Below are positions 50,853 through 59,755 of a stretch of 64,000 nucleotides of DNA, one piece after another (the first letter of the stretch is position 1; the number at the start of each line of letters is the position of its first letter). The stretch is from NCBI GenBank assembly GCA_015058875.1, contig SVBN01000005.1, positions 1 through 64,000 of the forward strand. Reading direction: 5' to 3'. Made by a program: the position numbers and the translations under genes. Source of the DNA: Erysipelotrichaceae bacterium. Lineage in GTDB: Bacteria > Bacillota_I > Bacilli_A > Erysipelotrichales > Erysipelotrichaceae. The notes under the pieces are model-generated. The model was not told the DNA's origin and ran no database searches. It saw nothing but the letters and a program-made list of their open reading frames with translations.

Positions 50853-52718
50853 TCAGTTCCCGAAGATCTTCTTCTTTTTCGCCCGGCGCATCAGGAACCA
50901 GACAAGTACGGCCGCAATCAGAAGACCGCCGGCAATCATATATCCCTTCATCGTATTCTGACGCATTTCACCTTCATGCGGATCGGGAATATCCCCTCCG
51001 TCGATCAGGCCTTCGGCACCGGATCCCTTAATCCAGTCATTCAGATCAGCCTCTACCATTTCAAATTCGCGGTCTCCGTATTCCAGAAGCACGCGGTTGA
51101 ATTCCGCTTCATCGAAATCATCGCCGAGGGTCGCTTCCGCCCGTGTCCTGAGATCAATGAACTGGGCAAGTCCGCATCCGTAATTCAGCAGCCTGCCGGG
51201 CATGCTGACGGCTTCATCATAAAGATCCTGCGAAATATCCGTGTTCAGATACATTGCCTCAACAGCGGTATTGACGTCTTCAATTGTCCATCCCAGACCG
51301 TTGACCCCGAGGTCAATCACGCACGGAGCCACATATCCGATGACGGTCATAATCCTGTTGTATTCCGAAGCACTGCGTGACATCCCGCTGTATTTCAGCT
51401 GATTTGTCTCGGCATACATCGCCCATCCTTCCGTATAGCCGCCGTGGCTGATTACGCTGCGGATCGGATTGGGATGAGTGTTCAGGAACCATGTGATCTG
51501 ATACTGATGTCCCGGAAATCCTTCATGGGAAAGTGTCATGAACAGTTCGGTGGAATCGCCGACAGCGCTTCCGTTCACCCGGATGACATTGTTCTCCGGA
51601 GTATCCACACACGGTGTCAGATAATAGGCGACGATATTCGGATTGGTAATGGATGGATCCAGATAGGAAACCCGGTATTCTTTATTGGCCCCTTCCGGAT
51701 ATTCCGAAAGGTGTTCCGTAAGATAGTCCAGAACCTCTTCCGCCTCATCCATGTTTACCGTTTCTTCCGTTTCCTCAATATTGCCGTAAACCATATCGAA
51801 GATCGCATTGACAACCGTATTCTGACAGAGTTCTATCAGTTCTTCGATCGATTTGGATGTACTTGCCTCGCGGCGTACGAACATGCGGTAGTAATCTTCG
51901 CCGTCCGGATATTGGGCAAGTCCTCCGGACACGGAACGGGATCCTCTCAGTTTCTCCAGTTCTTCGGATACCTTCTGATATGCAGGAATGTAGCTTTCCC
52001 GGATCAGTTTCTCATTTCTTTCGCAGTATTCCTTTTTCTCGGCGTCACTCAGAAAACTCAGACTTTCGATATCTTCATTGAAATCCACAATCAGCGGATT
52101 TGCCTCAGTCTCCTCGACAAACTTCTGTATGCCGTCCCGGACATCATCGAGGGCGCTGTCCGCCAGGAAATGACCGCGCGAAGCCTGGTCCCTGGTCACT
52201 TCGAGTGCCTTATCCATATAATCCGGAACCTCTTCCACCATCGTCAGATAGTCTTCCACATCCTGCTTTGAATAAAAGACATATTCCGTGAAATTTGTAA
52301 TCAGTGCATCAGTCAGGCCGTTGACCGCGTCAAACAGCATGTCATAGTCATTGTATTTGCAGGATTCCAGATCCAGCATCAGATCCGTCTCCAGAATGTC
52401 ATAGTCATGCTGCTGGGAAGCGCTTAATGTACTGCGGTCAAATTCATGGAGACGGTCAAGATATTCCTGCGTTTCCGTACCGTCATCAAACTCGATCTCT
52501 CCGAGTGTCGCTTCCGGCCGTTGAATGCCGAAAGACTCATAATCCCGGACGGTATAATGCATGGAAAGATAATCTGTTTCCATGATTTCGGCAAACAGAT
52601 CATTCAGAAACTCATCAAATTCCGGATTTCCTTCCTCCTCTGCCCTTACGGTGATCTGAGGAATGCACAGAACAGCCGACAGGAAAAGCACTGTCATTTT
52701 ATATAGTAGGTTTCTCAT
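50853..52718 (-). CDS. Membrane-anchored DUF885 protein (putative metallopeptidase)
   Basis: A 621-residue exported protein with a signal peptide (cut near VRAEE) and a C-terminal membrane helix followed by RRAKKKK, so the bulk should face outward. The body is DUF885, a largely helical family with a thermolysin-like zinc motif: LSHEGFPGHQYQ with HEGFPGH, and GGYTEGWAMYAE carrying the likely third ligand. Peptidase activity is inferred from this motif. GGAGG precedes the start. It heads the DUF885-ung-folC transcription unit. Confidence 0.85.
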   Translation of the reverse strand: MRNLLYKMTVLFLSAVLCIPQITVRAEEEGNPEFDEFLNDLFAEIMETDYLSMHYTVRDYESFGIQRPEATLGEIEFDDGTETQEYLDRLHEFDRSTLSASQQHDYDILETDLMLDLESCKYNDYDMLFDAVNGLTDALITNFTEYVFYSKQDVEDYLTMVEEVPDYMDKALEVTRDQASRGHFLADSALDDVRDGIQKFVEETEANPLIVDFNEDIESLSFLSDAEKKEYCERNEKLIRESYIPAYQKVSEELEKLRGSRSVSGGLAQYPDGEDYYRMFVRREASTSKSIEELIELCQNTVVNAIFDMVYGNIEETEETVNMDEAEEVLDYLTEHLSEYPEGANKEYRVSYLDPSITNPNIVAYYLTPCVDTPENNVIRVNGSAVGDSTELFMTLSHEGFPGHQYQITWFLNTHPNPIRSVISHGGYTEGWAMYAETNQLKYSGMSRSASEYNRIMTVIGYVAPCVIDLGVNGLGWTIEDVNTAVEAMYLNTDISQDLYDEAVSMPGRLLNYGCGLAQFIDLRTRAEATLGDDFDEAEFNRVLLEYGDREFEMVEADLNDWIKGSGAEGLIDGGDIPDPHEGEMRQNTMKGYMIAGGLLIAAVLVWFLMRRAKKKKIFGN

Positions 52719-52763
52719 TCAGGGTGCCTCCGTAATACGTTTTCAATGATAACAGAAATCACA

Positions 52764-52787
52764 CAAAAAGCGGAGAGACTCCGCTTC
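52764..52787 (-). terminator. Terminator after pulA
   Basis: AAGCGGAG-TCT-CTCCGCTT followed by TTTG, a perfect eight-base stem just after the pulA stop. Confidence 0.8.
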
Positions 52788-52792
52788 TGCTT

Positions 52793-54922
52793 TCAGATCA
52801 GTTCAGCCGCAATTACGCTGCATGCCTCGAGATGTATTTCCTTGCCTGCCTCGGTATGCGCGCCGCCGTTTTCATCGAATATTACCCGGTAGTCGTCTTC
52901 ATACCGGTATGTCCAGGACTGCATGGAAGGATTCATCAGAACCCTGATGCCTCTTGTTCCGCGCTTTTCATCCGGATACAGAATATCGTACTGCAGTATG
53001 CCGCCTTCCAGGACATTCAGCCGGACATACTTCTTCACGTCTTCCCCGGTTGTCAGACGGAAAGCGGGATGCGTCATTCTTGTGCGGATAGCCGCCCTGG
53101 TATATTCCACTACATCATAATTGAAGATCATCCGCTCCCAGTTCATGCCGTTGATTGCATCTCCGGCATTGTAGGAGTTGGAATTATCCTGCTTTGTTCC
53201 GCAGAATTCCATACCTGCGTGAATGAACGGAACACCCTGGGCAAACATCATTGCCGCAATCATCATTTTCTGACGCTTTTTTCTGACTTCTCTCGGTTCC
53301 TCGCTGCAGCAGGAACGCATTTTATCCCAGGCAGTCGCATTATCATGCGTTTCAATTGCATTGATGCTCTGGGTCGGATTGTCAAAGCGCATGAAATAAG
53401 GTGATCCGAGCGTATTCCCGGTCATAGCTCCGCAGGCCTCATGAGCCATACCCAGATTCCCGGTCAGATATCCTCTGGCATTTTTCTGATAATCGCTGGT
53501 GCTTCCTTTCAGAACATCGCGGAACGTATCATTGAAGTGACCGATTTCCGGCATCAGATGCTGGTTGAAAATCTTCGCCTTCTTCTCATCCGCCAGCGCT
53601 GTAGGCATATCCCATCCTTCGCCGTATACAATTGCGTCCTTGCGGATCTTCTGGACTTCCCGGCGGATTTCATTCATTGTATCCACATCAAGAATGCCCA
53701 TCAGATCAAAGCGGAATCCGTCGACGCAGTAGGCTGTCATCAGGAACCTGACGGCATAGAGCAGAAGACTGCGCATCATCGGTTTCAGAGAATTCACATC
53801 ATTTCCGCAGAATGAACCGTTGGACAGTCCCCCCGATTCATTGAAGCGGAAGTAGTAATAAGGAACGGTTTTCTCCAGTGCCGATGCGGCGATGTCATAG
53901 ACGTGGTTGTATTCAAGGTCCAGCGTCACCCGGAGCCCCTGGGAATGAAGCGCGGTTACCAGCTTCCTCATTTCCAGCATTCTTGCGTAAGGATCATTCG
54001 GGCTGCTGGAATAGGAGCCTTCCAGAGCAATAAACTGAGCGGCGTCATAACCCCAGTTATAATTCCATTCGGGATGGTTTTCGTCCACTGTCGCAAAATC
54101 AACGACCGGCTGAAGCTGGATGTGGGTCACACCGAGCCTGCACAGATAATCAAAACCTGTCGCTCTGCCGTTCAGCTGTGTTCCCTGTTCAATAAAAGCG
54201 GTATATGTACCGTGGTATCTGTGCCCTTCATCCACGCGGCTGCTGGTCAGATCACGTACATTCACTTCATAAATCACCGCATCCGCCGCACTTTTCAGAA
54301 GCGGTGTCACGGGCTTGTCCTGAATTGCCCGGAGTGCCGTCATATCAATGACAGCACTTTCCATGCTGTTGGCATTTGAGCTCAGTCCGTACGGATCCAG
54401 AGATTCCACGGTTTCACCGTTTCTGGTCACCAGATAGACATAGGTGGCACGCTTCAGATCTCCTGCCCACTTTGCCCGCCATACGCCTTCCTTGGAACGG
54501 CGCATGCTCAGGATGTTTGTCTTGCGGTCATGACGGATCCGCACCATCACCTGTACTGCCGTCGGCGCCCAGAGTGCAAATGTCGTATAGGTCGGATGAT
54601 AGATGGCACCGAGGTCTTTGCCCTCATAGGAGAAAAGTCTGTCAAACTGAGGCTTCTGAACAATATAGCGGTACTGTATCTCACATCTTCTGCCATGCGA
54701 TTCATAAATATAATACCGGATGCCGAAGCCCATATCCGAAGGTACTGTCAGTTCATAGATAATGGCATCCTGGCGCTCTTCCACACTTCTGACTACACAT
54801 TCCCACGAATCGCCCTGTTCATTCGTCAGATGGAAAGAATCAGTTTTTCCACCGAAAAAATTCCGTGAAATATGAACTGTCACTTTTCCGAAGTCATCCA
54901 TAAAAGCGTTCATTACTGTCAT
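52793..54922 (-). CDS. pulA: Type I pullulanase (glycogen debranching)
   Basis: PulA cuts alpha-1,6 branches. The 709 residues have an N-terminal beta domain, a CBM48-like domain (YTTFALWAPTAVQVMV), the type I pullulanase signature YNWGYDA and a GH13 barrel with VTLDLEYNHVYD, the nucleophile Asp in VDGFRFDLMGILD, Glu in YGEGWDMP, and IETHDNATAW. There is no signal peptide, so it acts in the cytoplasm on stored glycogen. I start it at ATG 54922, with AGGAG seven bases upstream. Confidence 0.94.
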   Translation of the reverse strand: MTVMNAFMDDFGKVTVHISRNFFGGKTDSFHLTNEQGDSWECVVRSVEERQDAIIYELTVPSDMGFGIRYYIYESHGRRCEIQYRYIVQKPQFDRLFSYEGKDLGAIYHPTYTTFALWAPTAVQVMVRIRHDRKTNILSMRRSKEGVWRAKWAGDLKRATYVYLVTRNGETVESLDPYGLSSNANSMESAVIDMTALRAIQDKPVTPLLKSAADAVIYEVNVRDLTSSRVDEGHRYHGTYTAFIEQGTQLNGRATGFDYLCRLGVTHIQLQPVVDFATVDENHPEWNYNWGYDAAQFIALEGSYSSSPNDPYARMLEMRKLVTALHSQGLRVTLDLEYNHVYDIAASALEKTVPYYYFRFNESGGLSNGSFCGNDVNSLKPMMRSLLLYAVRFLMTAYCVDGFRFDLMGILDVDTMNEIRREVQKIRKDAIVYGEGWDMPTALADEKKAKIFNQHLMPEIGHFNDTFRDVLKGSTSDYQKNARGYLTGNLGMAHEACGAMTGNTLGSPYFMRFDNPTQSINAIETHDNATAWDKMRSCCSEEPREVRKKRQKMMIAAMMFAQGVPFIHAGMEFCGTKQDNSNSYNAGDAINGMNWERMIFNYDVVEYTRAAIRTRMTHPAFRLTTGEDVKKYVRLNVLEGGILQYDILYPDEKRGTRGIRVLMNPSMQSWTYRYEDDYRVIFDENGGAHTEAGKEIHLEACSVIAAELI

Positions 54923-55001
54923 GCGTTTTCTCCTGCAGCTGTCGGGAAGAGCCAATCGTAAGTATATGATGATTAGGGCTGTTTAGCAAATCGTTTCCGT
55001 G

Positions 55002-56858
55002 TCAATCTGCCTTTTTCTCTGCCTTTTTCGGGCATGTGAACCAGATTCCCGCAAACGGAGCGATCCGGATGGTAATCTGATAATCAAACGCAGCGCCGGG
55101 CCAGGGGTTCTTCACCGCTTTTACCGGCTTGAAATTGCACATGTTGCAGCCGTCATAAATATCTTTTTCCGAGTTCAGGATCTCCGTGTAGCTGCCCTTT
55201 GCCGGAACGCCGAGATTGAACTCCTCATAGGCAACCGGCGTCATATTCAGCACGCAGACTAGATATTCCTTTTCATCTTCACGATAGAACATGAAAACGG
55301 ACTGCTTCGCATTATCCGCATCGATCCAGCGGAATCCCTTATTGTCATAGTCATATCTGCTGAGGCATTTATGCGACTTGTATATTTTATTCAGATCGGT
55401 AAAGTATCTCAGGAATGCATCATGCGCAGGATACTCCAGCAGGAACCAGTCCAGTTCCTTGGCTTCATCAAATTCACGGAATGTGGCGATTTCATTTCCC
55501 ATGAAATTCAGTTTCTTTCCGGGATGCGCATACATATATGCATACAGGTTCCTTGCCTGTGCGAACTTCTGCTTATAATCACCCCACATACGGTCAATGA
55601 CCGTATGCTTTCCGTGCACATTTTCATCATGGCTCAGCGGCATGATAAACCGCTCGGAATAGAAATAAGCCATGGAGAAAGTGATTTTATGGTGATCCCA
55701 CTGCCGGTAGATCGGATCGGTTTCATAATACTTCAGGGTGTCATTCATCCATCCGAGATCCCATTTATAGTCAAATCCGAGTCCGCCGTCCAGCGTGGAG
55801 CCCGTGACCTTCGGATAGTCGGAACTGTCTTCCGCAATCAGCATCACTTCGGGGAATTCGCGGCTGAGATAATAATTCATGCGCTTCATGAAGATCAGAG
55901 ATCCTTCATTGACGCCGCGGTCACGGTTTCCCGCCCAGTAGATCAGATTGGATACCGCATCAATGCGGATGCCGTCCACATGATATACATCGCACCAGAA
56001 TGCTGCGGCGCTCATCAGGAAAGAACGCACCTCTTCATTCCACAGGTCAAAATTGCATGTTCCCCACTGGGATTCCGCATCGTAGGATTTCTGGTATTCA
56101 TACAGCGGCTCGCCGTCAAACAGTCTCAGGCCGAACGCATCCTTTACAAAATGCACCGGAACCATATCGATGATGACGCCGATTCCCGCTTTATGCGCCG
56201 CATTGACAAAAGAGGCGAATTCCGTCGGATTTCCGTAACGGGATGTCACGGAATAATAACCGCTGGCCTGATATCCCCAGGAACCGTCAAACGGATATTC
56301 ATTTAACGGCATCATTTCGATATGTGTAAAGCCGTGCTCGGACACGTAGGGTATCAGTTCTTTCTCCAGCATCCCGTAGGTATACGGATATTCTCCGTTC
56401 CGCTTCCATCCGCCGGCATACACCTCATAGATATTCAGCGGGCGGTCATAGTTTTTTGAGCGCTTTTTCATCCAGGCGCCGTCGCTCCAGTGAATATCCT
56501 TCAGGTTATATGTTTTGGAAGCATTTTCCGGCCGCGTTTCACTGTAAAAAGCATACGGATCCGACTTATCCAGTTTCTGCCCGTTCCGTGTTTCAATTCT
56601 GTATTTATATGATTCCCATTCGCCGACGCCCGGCACAAAAATACTCCAGACGCCATTGAATCCGGTGCGTTCCATGACGGCCGCATTCTCGTCCCAGTTA
56701 TTAAAACTGCCGATTACACTGATCCTTCTTGCATGAGGTGCATATACCGTAAAGCGCACGCCGCTGCATCCTTCATATACAAAATGGGCACCGAAAAACT
56801 CATACGCATCAAGACAGTGTCCCTGGTGAAAACTCTCCATAATACGGGTCTGGTCCAT
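55002..56858 (-). CDS. glgB: 1,4-alpha-glucan branching enzyme
   Basis: GlgB introduces alpha-1,6 branches in glycogen. The 618 residues have CBM48 (GVRFTVYAPHARRISVIGSFNNWDE), and a GH13 domain with GIGVIIDMVPVHFV, nucleophile Asp in VDGIRIDAVSNLIYW, catalytic Glu in LIAEDSSDYP, and LSHDENVHGK. The ATG at 56858 has GGAGGAATAT upstream. It forms a pair with pulA (79-base gap). Confidence 0.95.
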   Translation of the reverse strand: MDQTRIMESFHQGHCLDAYEFFGAHFVYEGCSGVRFTVYAPHARRISVIGSFNNWDENAAVMERTGFNGVWSIFVPGVGEWESYKYRIETRNGQKLDKSDPYAFYSETRPENASKTYNLKDIHWSDGAWMKKRSKNYDRPLNIYEVYAGGWKRNGEYPYTYGMLEKELIPYVSEHGFTHIEMMPLNEYPFDGSWGYQASGYYSVTSRYGNPTEFASFVNAAHKAGIGVIIDMVPVHFVKDAFGLRLFDGEPLYEYQKSYDAESQWGTCNFDLWNEEVRSFLMSAAAFWCDVYHVDGIRIDAVSNLIYWAGNRDRGVNEGSLIFMKRMNYYLSREFPEVMLIAEDSSDYPKVTGSTLDGGLGFDYKWDLGWMNDTLKYYETDPIYRQWDHHKITFSMAYFYSERFIMPLSHDENVHGKHTVIDRMWGDYKQKFAQARNLYAYMYAHPGKKLNFMGNEIATFREFDEAKELDWFLLEYPAHDAFLRYFTDLNKIYKSHKCLSRYDYDNKGFRWIDADNAKQSVFMFYREDEKEYLVCVLNMTPVAYEEFNLGVPAKGSYTEILNSEKDIYDGCNMCNFKPVKAVKNPWPGAAFDYQITIRIAPFAGIWFTCPKKAEKKAD

Positions 56859-56953
56859 ATATTCCTCCGATGAAAAGAATGACTGCACATATCATAGCAG
56901 AAAGAACATGCAGGTCTTCAGTCAAATTCAAAAATGTCTCTGCGGAATCAGAT

Positions 56954-56988
56954 TAAAACAGGGGAAGTACCTGCCTCCCCCTGTTTTT
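56954..56988 (-). terminator. Terminator after ptsH
   Basis: AACAGGGG and CCCCTGTT pair around a GAGGCAGGTACTT loop on the minus strand, then TTAATC. The A-rich strand on the other side is typical of these hairpins. Confidence 0.65.
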
Positions 56989-57006
56989 CTGTTTTCACCG
57001 TTTGAA

Positions 57007-57273
57007 TTATGCGATGACCTTCTGAGCGCGAAGAACTTCTTCAATTGTCTTGACAGCGACATCTTCGTCATCACCCTCACATGTGATGGTGATTTCGGAC
57101 TGTGTCGGAATGCCGAGAGACATAACGCCCATGATGGACTTCATGTTTACAGTGCGTCCCTTGTAAGCAACTTTTACTTCACTCTTGAATTTGCTTGCTG
57201 CATTTACTGCTACAGTAGCCGGACGTGCATGTAATCCTACCGGATCAACAACTGTGACTGAAATCTGCTTCAT
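57007..57273 (-). CDS. ptsH: Phosphocarrier protein HPr
   Basis: HPr relays phosphate from EI to PTS EIIA domains. When phosphorylated on Ser46 by HPr kinase it is the co-repressor of CcpA. The 88 residues have the active His15 in DPVGLHARPATV and Ser46 in NMKSIMGVMSLG. ptsI does not follow; a terminator ends the gene, so ptsH is monocistronic here. Confidence 0.97.
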   Translation of the reverse strand: MKQISVTVVDPVGLHARPATVAVNAASKFKSEVKVAYKGRTVNMKSIMGVMSLGIPTQSEITITCEGDDEDVAVKTIEEVLRAQKVIA

Positions 57274-57300
57274 GTTAATTTCCTCCTGCTTGCTGATAGT

Positions 57301-57329
57301 ATTTTAACTCATCAGTCATAGCTTTACAA
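57301..57329 (-). promoter_or_regulatory. Promoter of ptsH
   Basis: TTGTAA, 17 bases, TAAAAT on the minus strand. A cre-like sequence with two mismatches (TACAAGCGGTTACA on the plus strand, 57325-57338) overlaps the -35 box. Confidence 0.65.
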
Positions 57330-57363
57330 GCGGTTACATTTTGACATCCCGCCTGTTTTGCAC

Positions 57364-58068
57364 TCAGAAGATTCCTGTCAGAAGACCCGCAAACACCAGT
57401 GCCGGCAGCATATTTGCGACCTTGACATGGAACGGGAAAAAGAGATTGACGCCGACGCAGAAGATGAGCACGGACCCCACCATCGACAGATTTGCAATCA
57501 CGGCATCCGTCAGAATACCTGCCAGAAGCGACGCCAGAAGAGTAATGCCGCCTTCCAGAATCAGGATCGGAATGGCCGAGAAAATTGATCCGATTCCCAA
57601 TGTGGCGGTAAATACCATGACAATCGGAAAGTCCAGAATCGCCTTTGTATACAGCATGGAAGGATCATGGAGAATTCCGTCATTCAGCGATCCGACAATC
57701 GCCATTGCGCCGATGCAGATGGTCAGGGAGGTATTCACGAATGCTTCAATGAATCTGGAATCCCCGGATCCTGCCTTCTTTTTCAGCCATCCCCCGAACT
57801 GTTCAAACTTCCCTTCGATATTCAGCGCTTCCCCGACGATTGCCCCGGCAGCCATGGACAATGACAGCAGAATCGCTCCGCCTGAAGACAGGCCGTTCCC
57901 ACTGACCGTCATCATCTTTTCCATCGCACCGGAAATACCGATAAACAGCACCGATACCCCCAGTGCCGACATAATAATATCTTCATATCTCTGCTTCAGT
58001 CCCTGCTTCAGAATCAGTCCGACGATCCCGCCGAGAAGAACTGCCGCCGTATTTACAAGAGCTCCCAT
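57364..58068 (-). CDS. DUF554 membrane protein
   Basis: 234 residues with about six membrane helices and the DUF554 pattern: GALVNTAAVLLGGIVGLILKQ at the start, GVSVLFIGISGAM, CIGAMAIVGSLNDG and GITLLAS. The family is widespread and resembles YdfK. Its function is not known, though a transport role has been suggested. A TATAAT box lies upstream of the start. The gene has no visible functional link with ptsH. Confidence 0.88.
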   Translation of the reverse strand: MGALVNTAAVLLGGIVGLILKQGLKQRYEDIIMSALGVSVLFIGISGAMEKMMTVSGNGLSSGGAILLSLSMAAGAIVGEALNIEGKFEQFGGWLKKKAGSGDSRFIEAFVNTSLTICIGAMAIVGSLNDGILHDPSMLYTKAILDFPIVMVFTATLGIGSIFSAIPILILEGGITLLASLLAGILTDAVIANLSMVGSVLIFCVGVNLFFPFHVKVANMLPALVFAGLLTGIF

Positions 58069-58142
58069 AGTTTTTACCGTATCTTCTTTTTTCTCTCAGT
58101 ATTATAATCGTCTGTCTTCGGGAAATGACACCGAAATGCAGA

Positions 58143-58167
58143 ACAGCCCGCATTTGCTGCGGACTGT
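58143..58167 (-). other. Stem-loop between rlmH and the DUF554 gene
   Basis: ACAGTCCGCA and TGCGGGCTGT pair with one G-U over a five-base loop. The following bases (TCTGCATTT) are only partly T-rich, so it is at best a weak terminator for rlmH. Confidence 0.45.
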
Positions 58168-58190
58168 CCGATGTTCTTTTCATGATATTT

Positions 58191-58667
58191 TCATTTGTGG
58201 TATGGTTCATTGTTCATGATCCGGAACGCCCGGTAGATCTGTTCGAGGACAATGATCCTGCAGAGCTGATGGGGAAAGGTATTGTCCGAAATCTTCCATC
58301 TGTCATCCGCACGGCGGATCAGCTCGTCGCTGAGCCCCAGGGATCCTCCGATCACAAAGTCAATCCGGCTCTGGCCTCTTGTCTGCAATAATGCAATCTT
58401 ATCCGCAAGCCCTTCGGAGCTGCAGGTCTTTCCGGCCAGATCCAGCAGAATCACATATTCATTTTCATGAATCGCCCTGAGCAGACGCGCTCCTTCGATT
58501 TCCTTAACCTTCCGGTTTTCCGCATCTGAATTCGACTGCGGCGCTTTCTCATCCGCAACTTCCGTCACTTCAATGCGGTCATAGGCCCCGATGCGCTTCA
58601 GATATTCCGCAGCACCTTCCTTCATCCATTTCTCACGCATCCTGCCGCAGGCAATCACGCGGATCAT
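58191..58667 (-). CDS. rlmH: 23S rRNA (pseudouridine-1915-N3) methyltransferase
   Basis: RlmH is a small SPOUT methyltransferase acting on helix 69 of the ribosome. The 158 residues have the knot motifs YVILLDLAGK, DFVIGGSLGLSDEL and the C-terminal FPHQLCRIIVLEQIYRAFRIMNNEPYHK. Its position after the htrC-like gene matches the Bacillus yycK-yydA order. The start overlaps that gene by four bases. Confidence 0.97.
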   Translation of the reverse strand: MIRVIACGRMREKWMKEGAAEYLKRIGAYDRIEVTEVADEKAPQSNSDAENRKVKEIEGARLLRAIHENEYVILLDLAGKTCSSEGLADKIALLQTRGQSRIDFVIGGSLGLSDELIRRADDRWKISDNTFPHQLCRIIVLEQIYRAFRIMNNEPYHK

Positions 58668-59755
58668 TTCAGCACCGCTTCCAGGGTCATGGTTTCCCCC
58701 TGGCGTATCAGATGCAGCTGCACGGTTTCTTCCGGAGACAGACTGTACAGCATTTCCATCAGTTCCCTGCTGTTTCCGATTTCGGTTTCATTTATTCCGG
58801 TCAGGATATCCCCTTCCAGAACTCCGGCTTCTTCCGCCGGTGATCCGACAGCGACGAATATGATATAAATTCCGTCAATCTGTTCCAGAGACATATTCAG
58901 AGCGCTCTTCTGGTATACTTCCATCTCTTCGATATTGGTTCCGGACGCTCCGAGATACCCCCGTATCACTTCCCTGTCCCTTCTGATTTCATCTGCGATC
59001 AGCCGCGCTTCATTAGAGCAGACACCGTAGATCATGCCGGCAGAAGCACTGTAGGAAGTAAGCGCCTGCGAAAGGACTGCAGACACCTCCCCGCTGAGAT
59101 TCAGAAGCGGCCCGCCGGTATTTGTCTGATTCAGGGATGCATCGGATTCAATGACGGAAAGAAGCCACGGTGAGGAAGATTCATCCCCGGCTCTGAACAT
59201 CTGTCCGGGTGAGGAAACCACGCCGAAACTCACGGTGCTGTGCAGGGTATCGGTTCTCCGGCCGCTGACCGTGATCATATATTCCCCCTGCTTGATTCTG
59301 TCCGAATCCGTCAGATGCATCGGTTCCGCCTGAAATTCCGGATGTGTTCTGAGTACGGCAAGATCCGATTTCGCATCGCTGCCGAGCACTTCCGCATCCA
59401 GTTCGATTCCATTGTCAAAGCGGACTGTGATTCTCACATCCTCTTCGATGATCCGGGCGTTTGTCAGGATGTCGCATCCTTCTCCGGAACTGCTGTAAAT
59501 AATACCTGAGATCGAGCGGATCCGCTCCGTCTCCATATAGGAAGTAACCGTAACCATGCCCTGCTGGGCTTTTGAAACAGCTTCGGTAACGTCGGTTGTA
59601 TAGCCGTTGACCGTATGATCGACATACATTGTGCCTTCACCGGTTTCCGGGATGGATGCTTCCTGTTCAGCTGCCGATAATTTCTGAAGGCTGTAAGTCA
59701 GCCAGATGTTCCATGCCAGCAGTACAGCAGCAGCTGCCATAATCAGTTTCTTCAC
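58664..59755 (-). CDS. HtrC-like PDZ protein with a degenerate serine protease site
   Basis: 363 residues with an N-terminal membrane anchor, a trypsin-like domain and a C-terminal PDZ domain (GIYIIFVAVGSPAEEAGVLEGDILTGIN). Position after yycJ and overall layout match HtrC/YycK. The catalytic His motif, normally TNNHV, reads ILTNARII, so His is Arg. The Ser motif, normally GNSGGPL, reads TNTGGPL, so Ser is Thr. Only the Asp (SDLAVL) is kept. It is therefore likely a non-proteolytic binding or scaffold protein. The start is GTG with AGGAGG eight bases before it, well inside the end of yycJ. Confidence 0.85.
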   Translation of the reverse strand: MKKLIMAAAAVLLAWNIWLTYSLQKLSAAEQEASIPETGEGTMYVDHTVNGYTTDVTEAVSKAQQGMVTVTSYMETERIRSISGIIYSSSGEGCDILTNARIIEEDVRITVRFDNGIELDAEVLGSDAKSDLAVLRTHPEFQAEPMHLTDSDRIKQGEYMITVSGRRTDTLHSTVSFGVVSSPGQMFRAGDESSSPWLLSVIESDASLNQTNTGGPLLNLSGEVSAVLSQALTSYSASAGMIYGVCSNEARLIADEIRRDREVIRGYLGASGTNIEEMEVYQKSALNMSLEQIDGIYIIFVAVGSPAEEAGVLEGDILTGINETEIGNSRELMEMLYSLSPEETVQLHLIRQGETMTLEAVLK

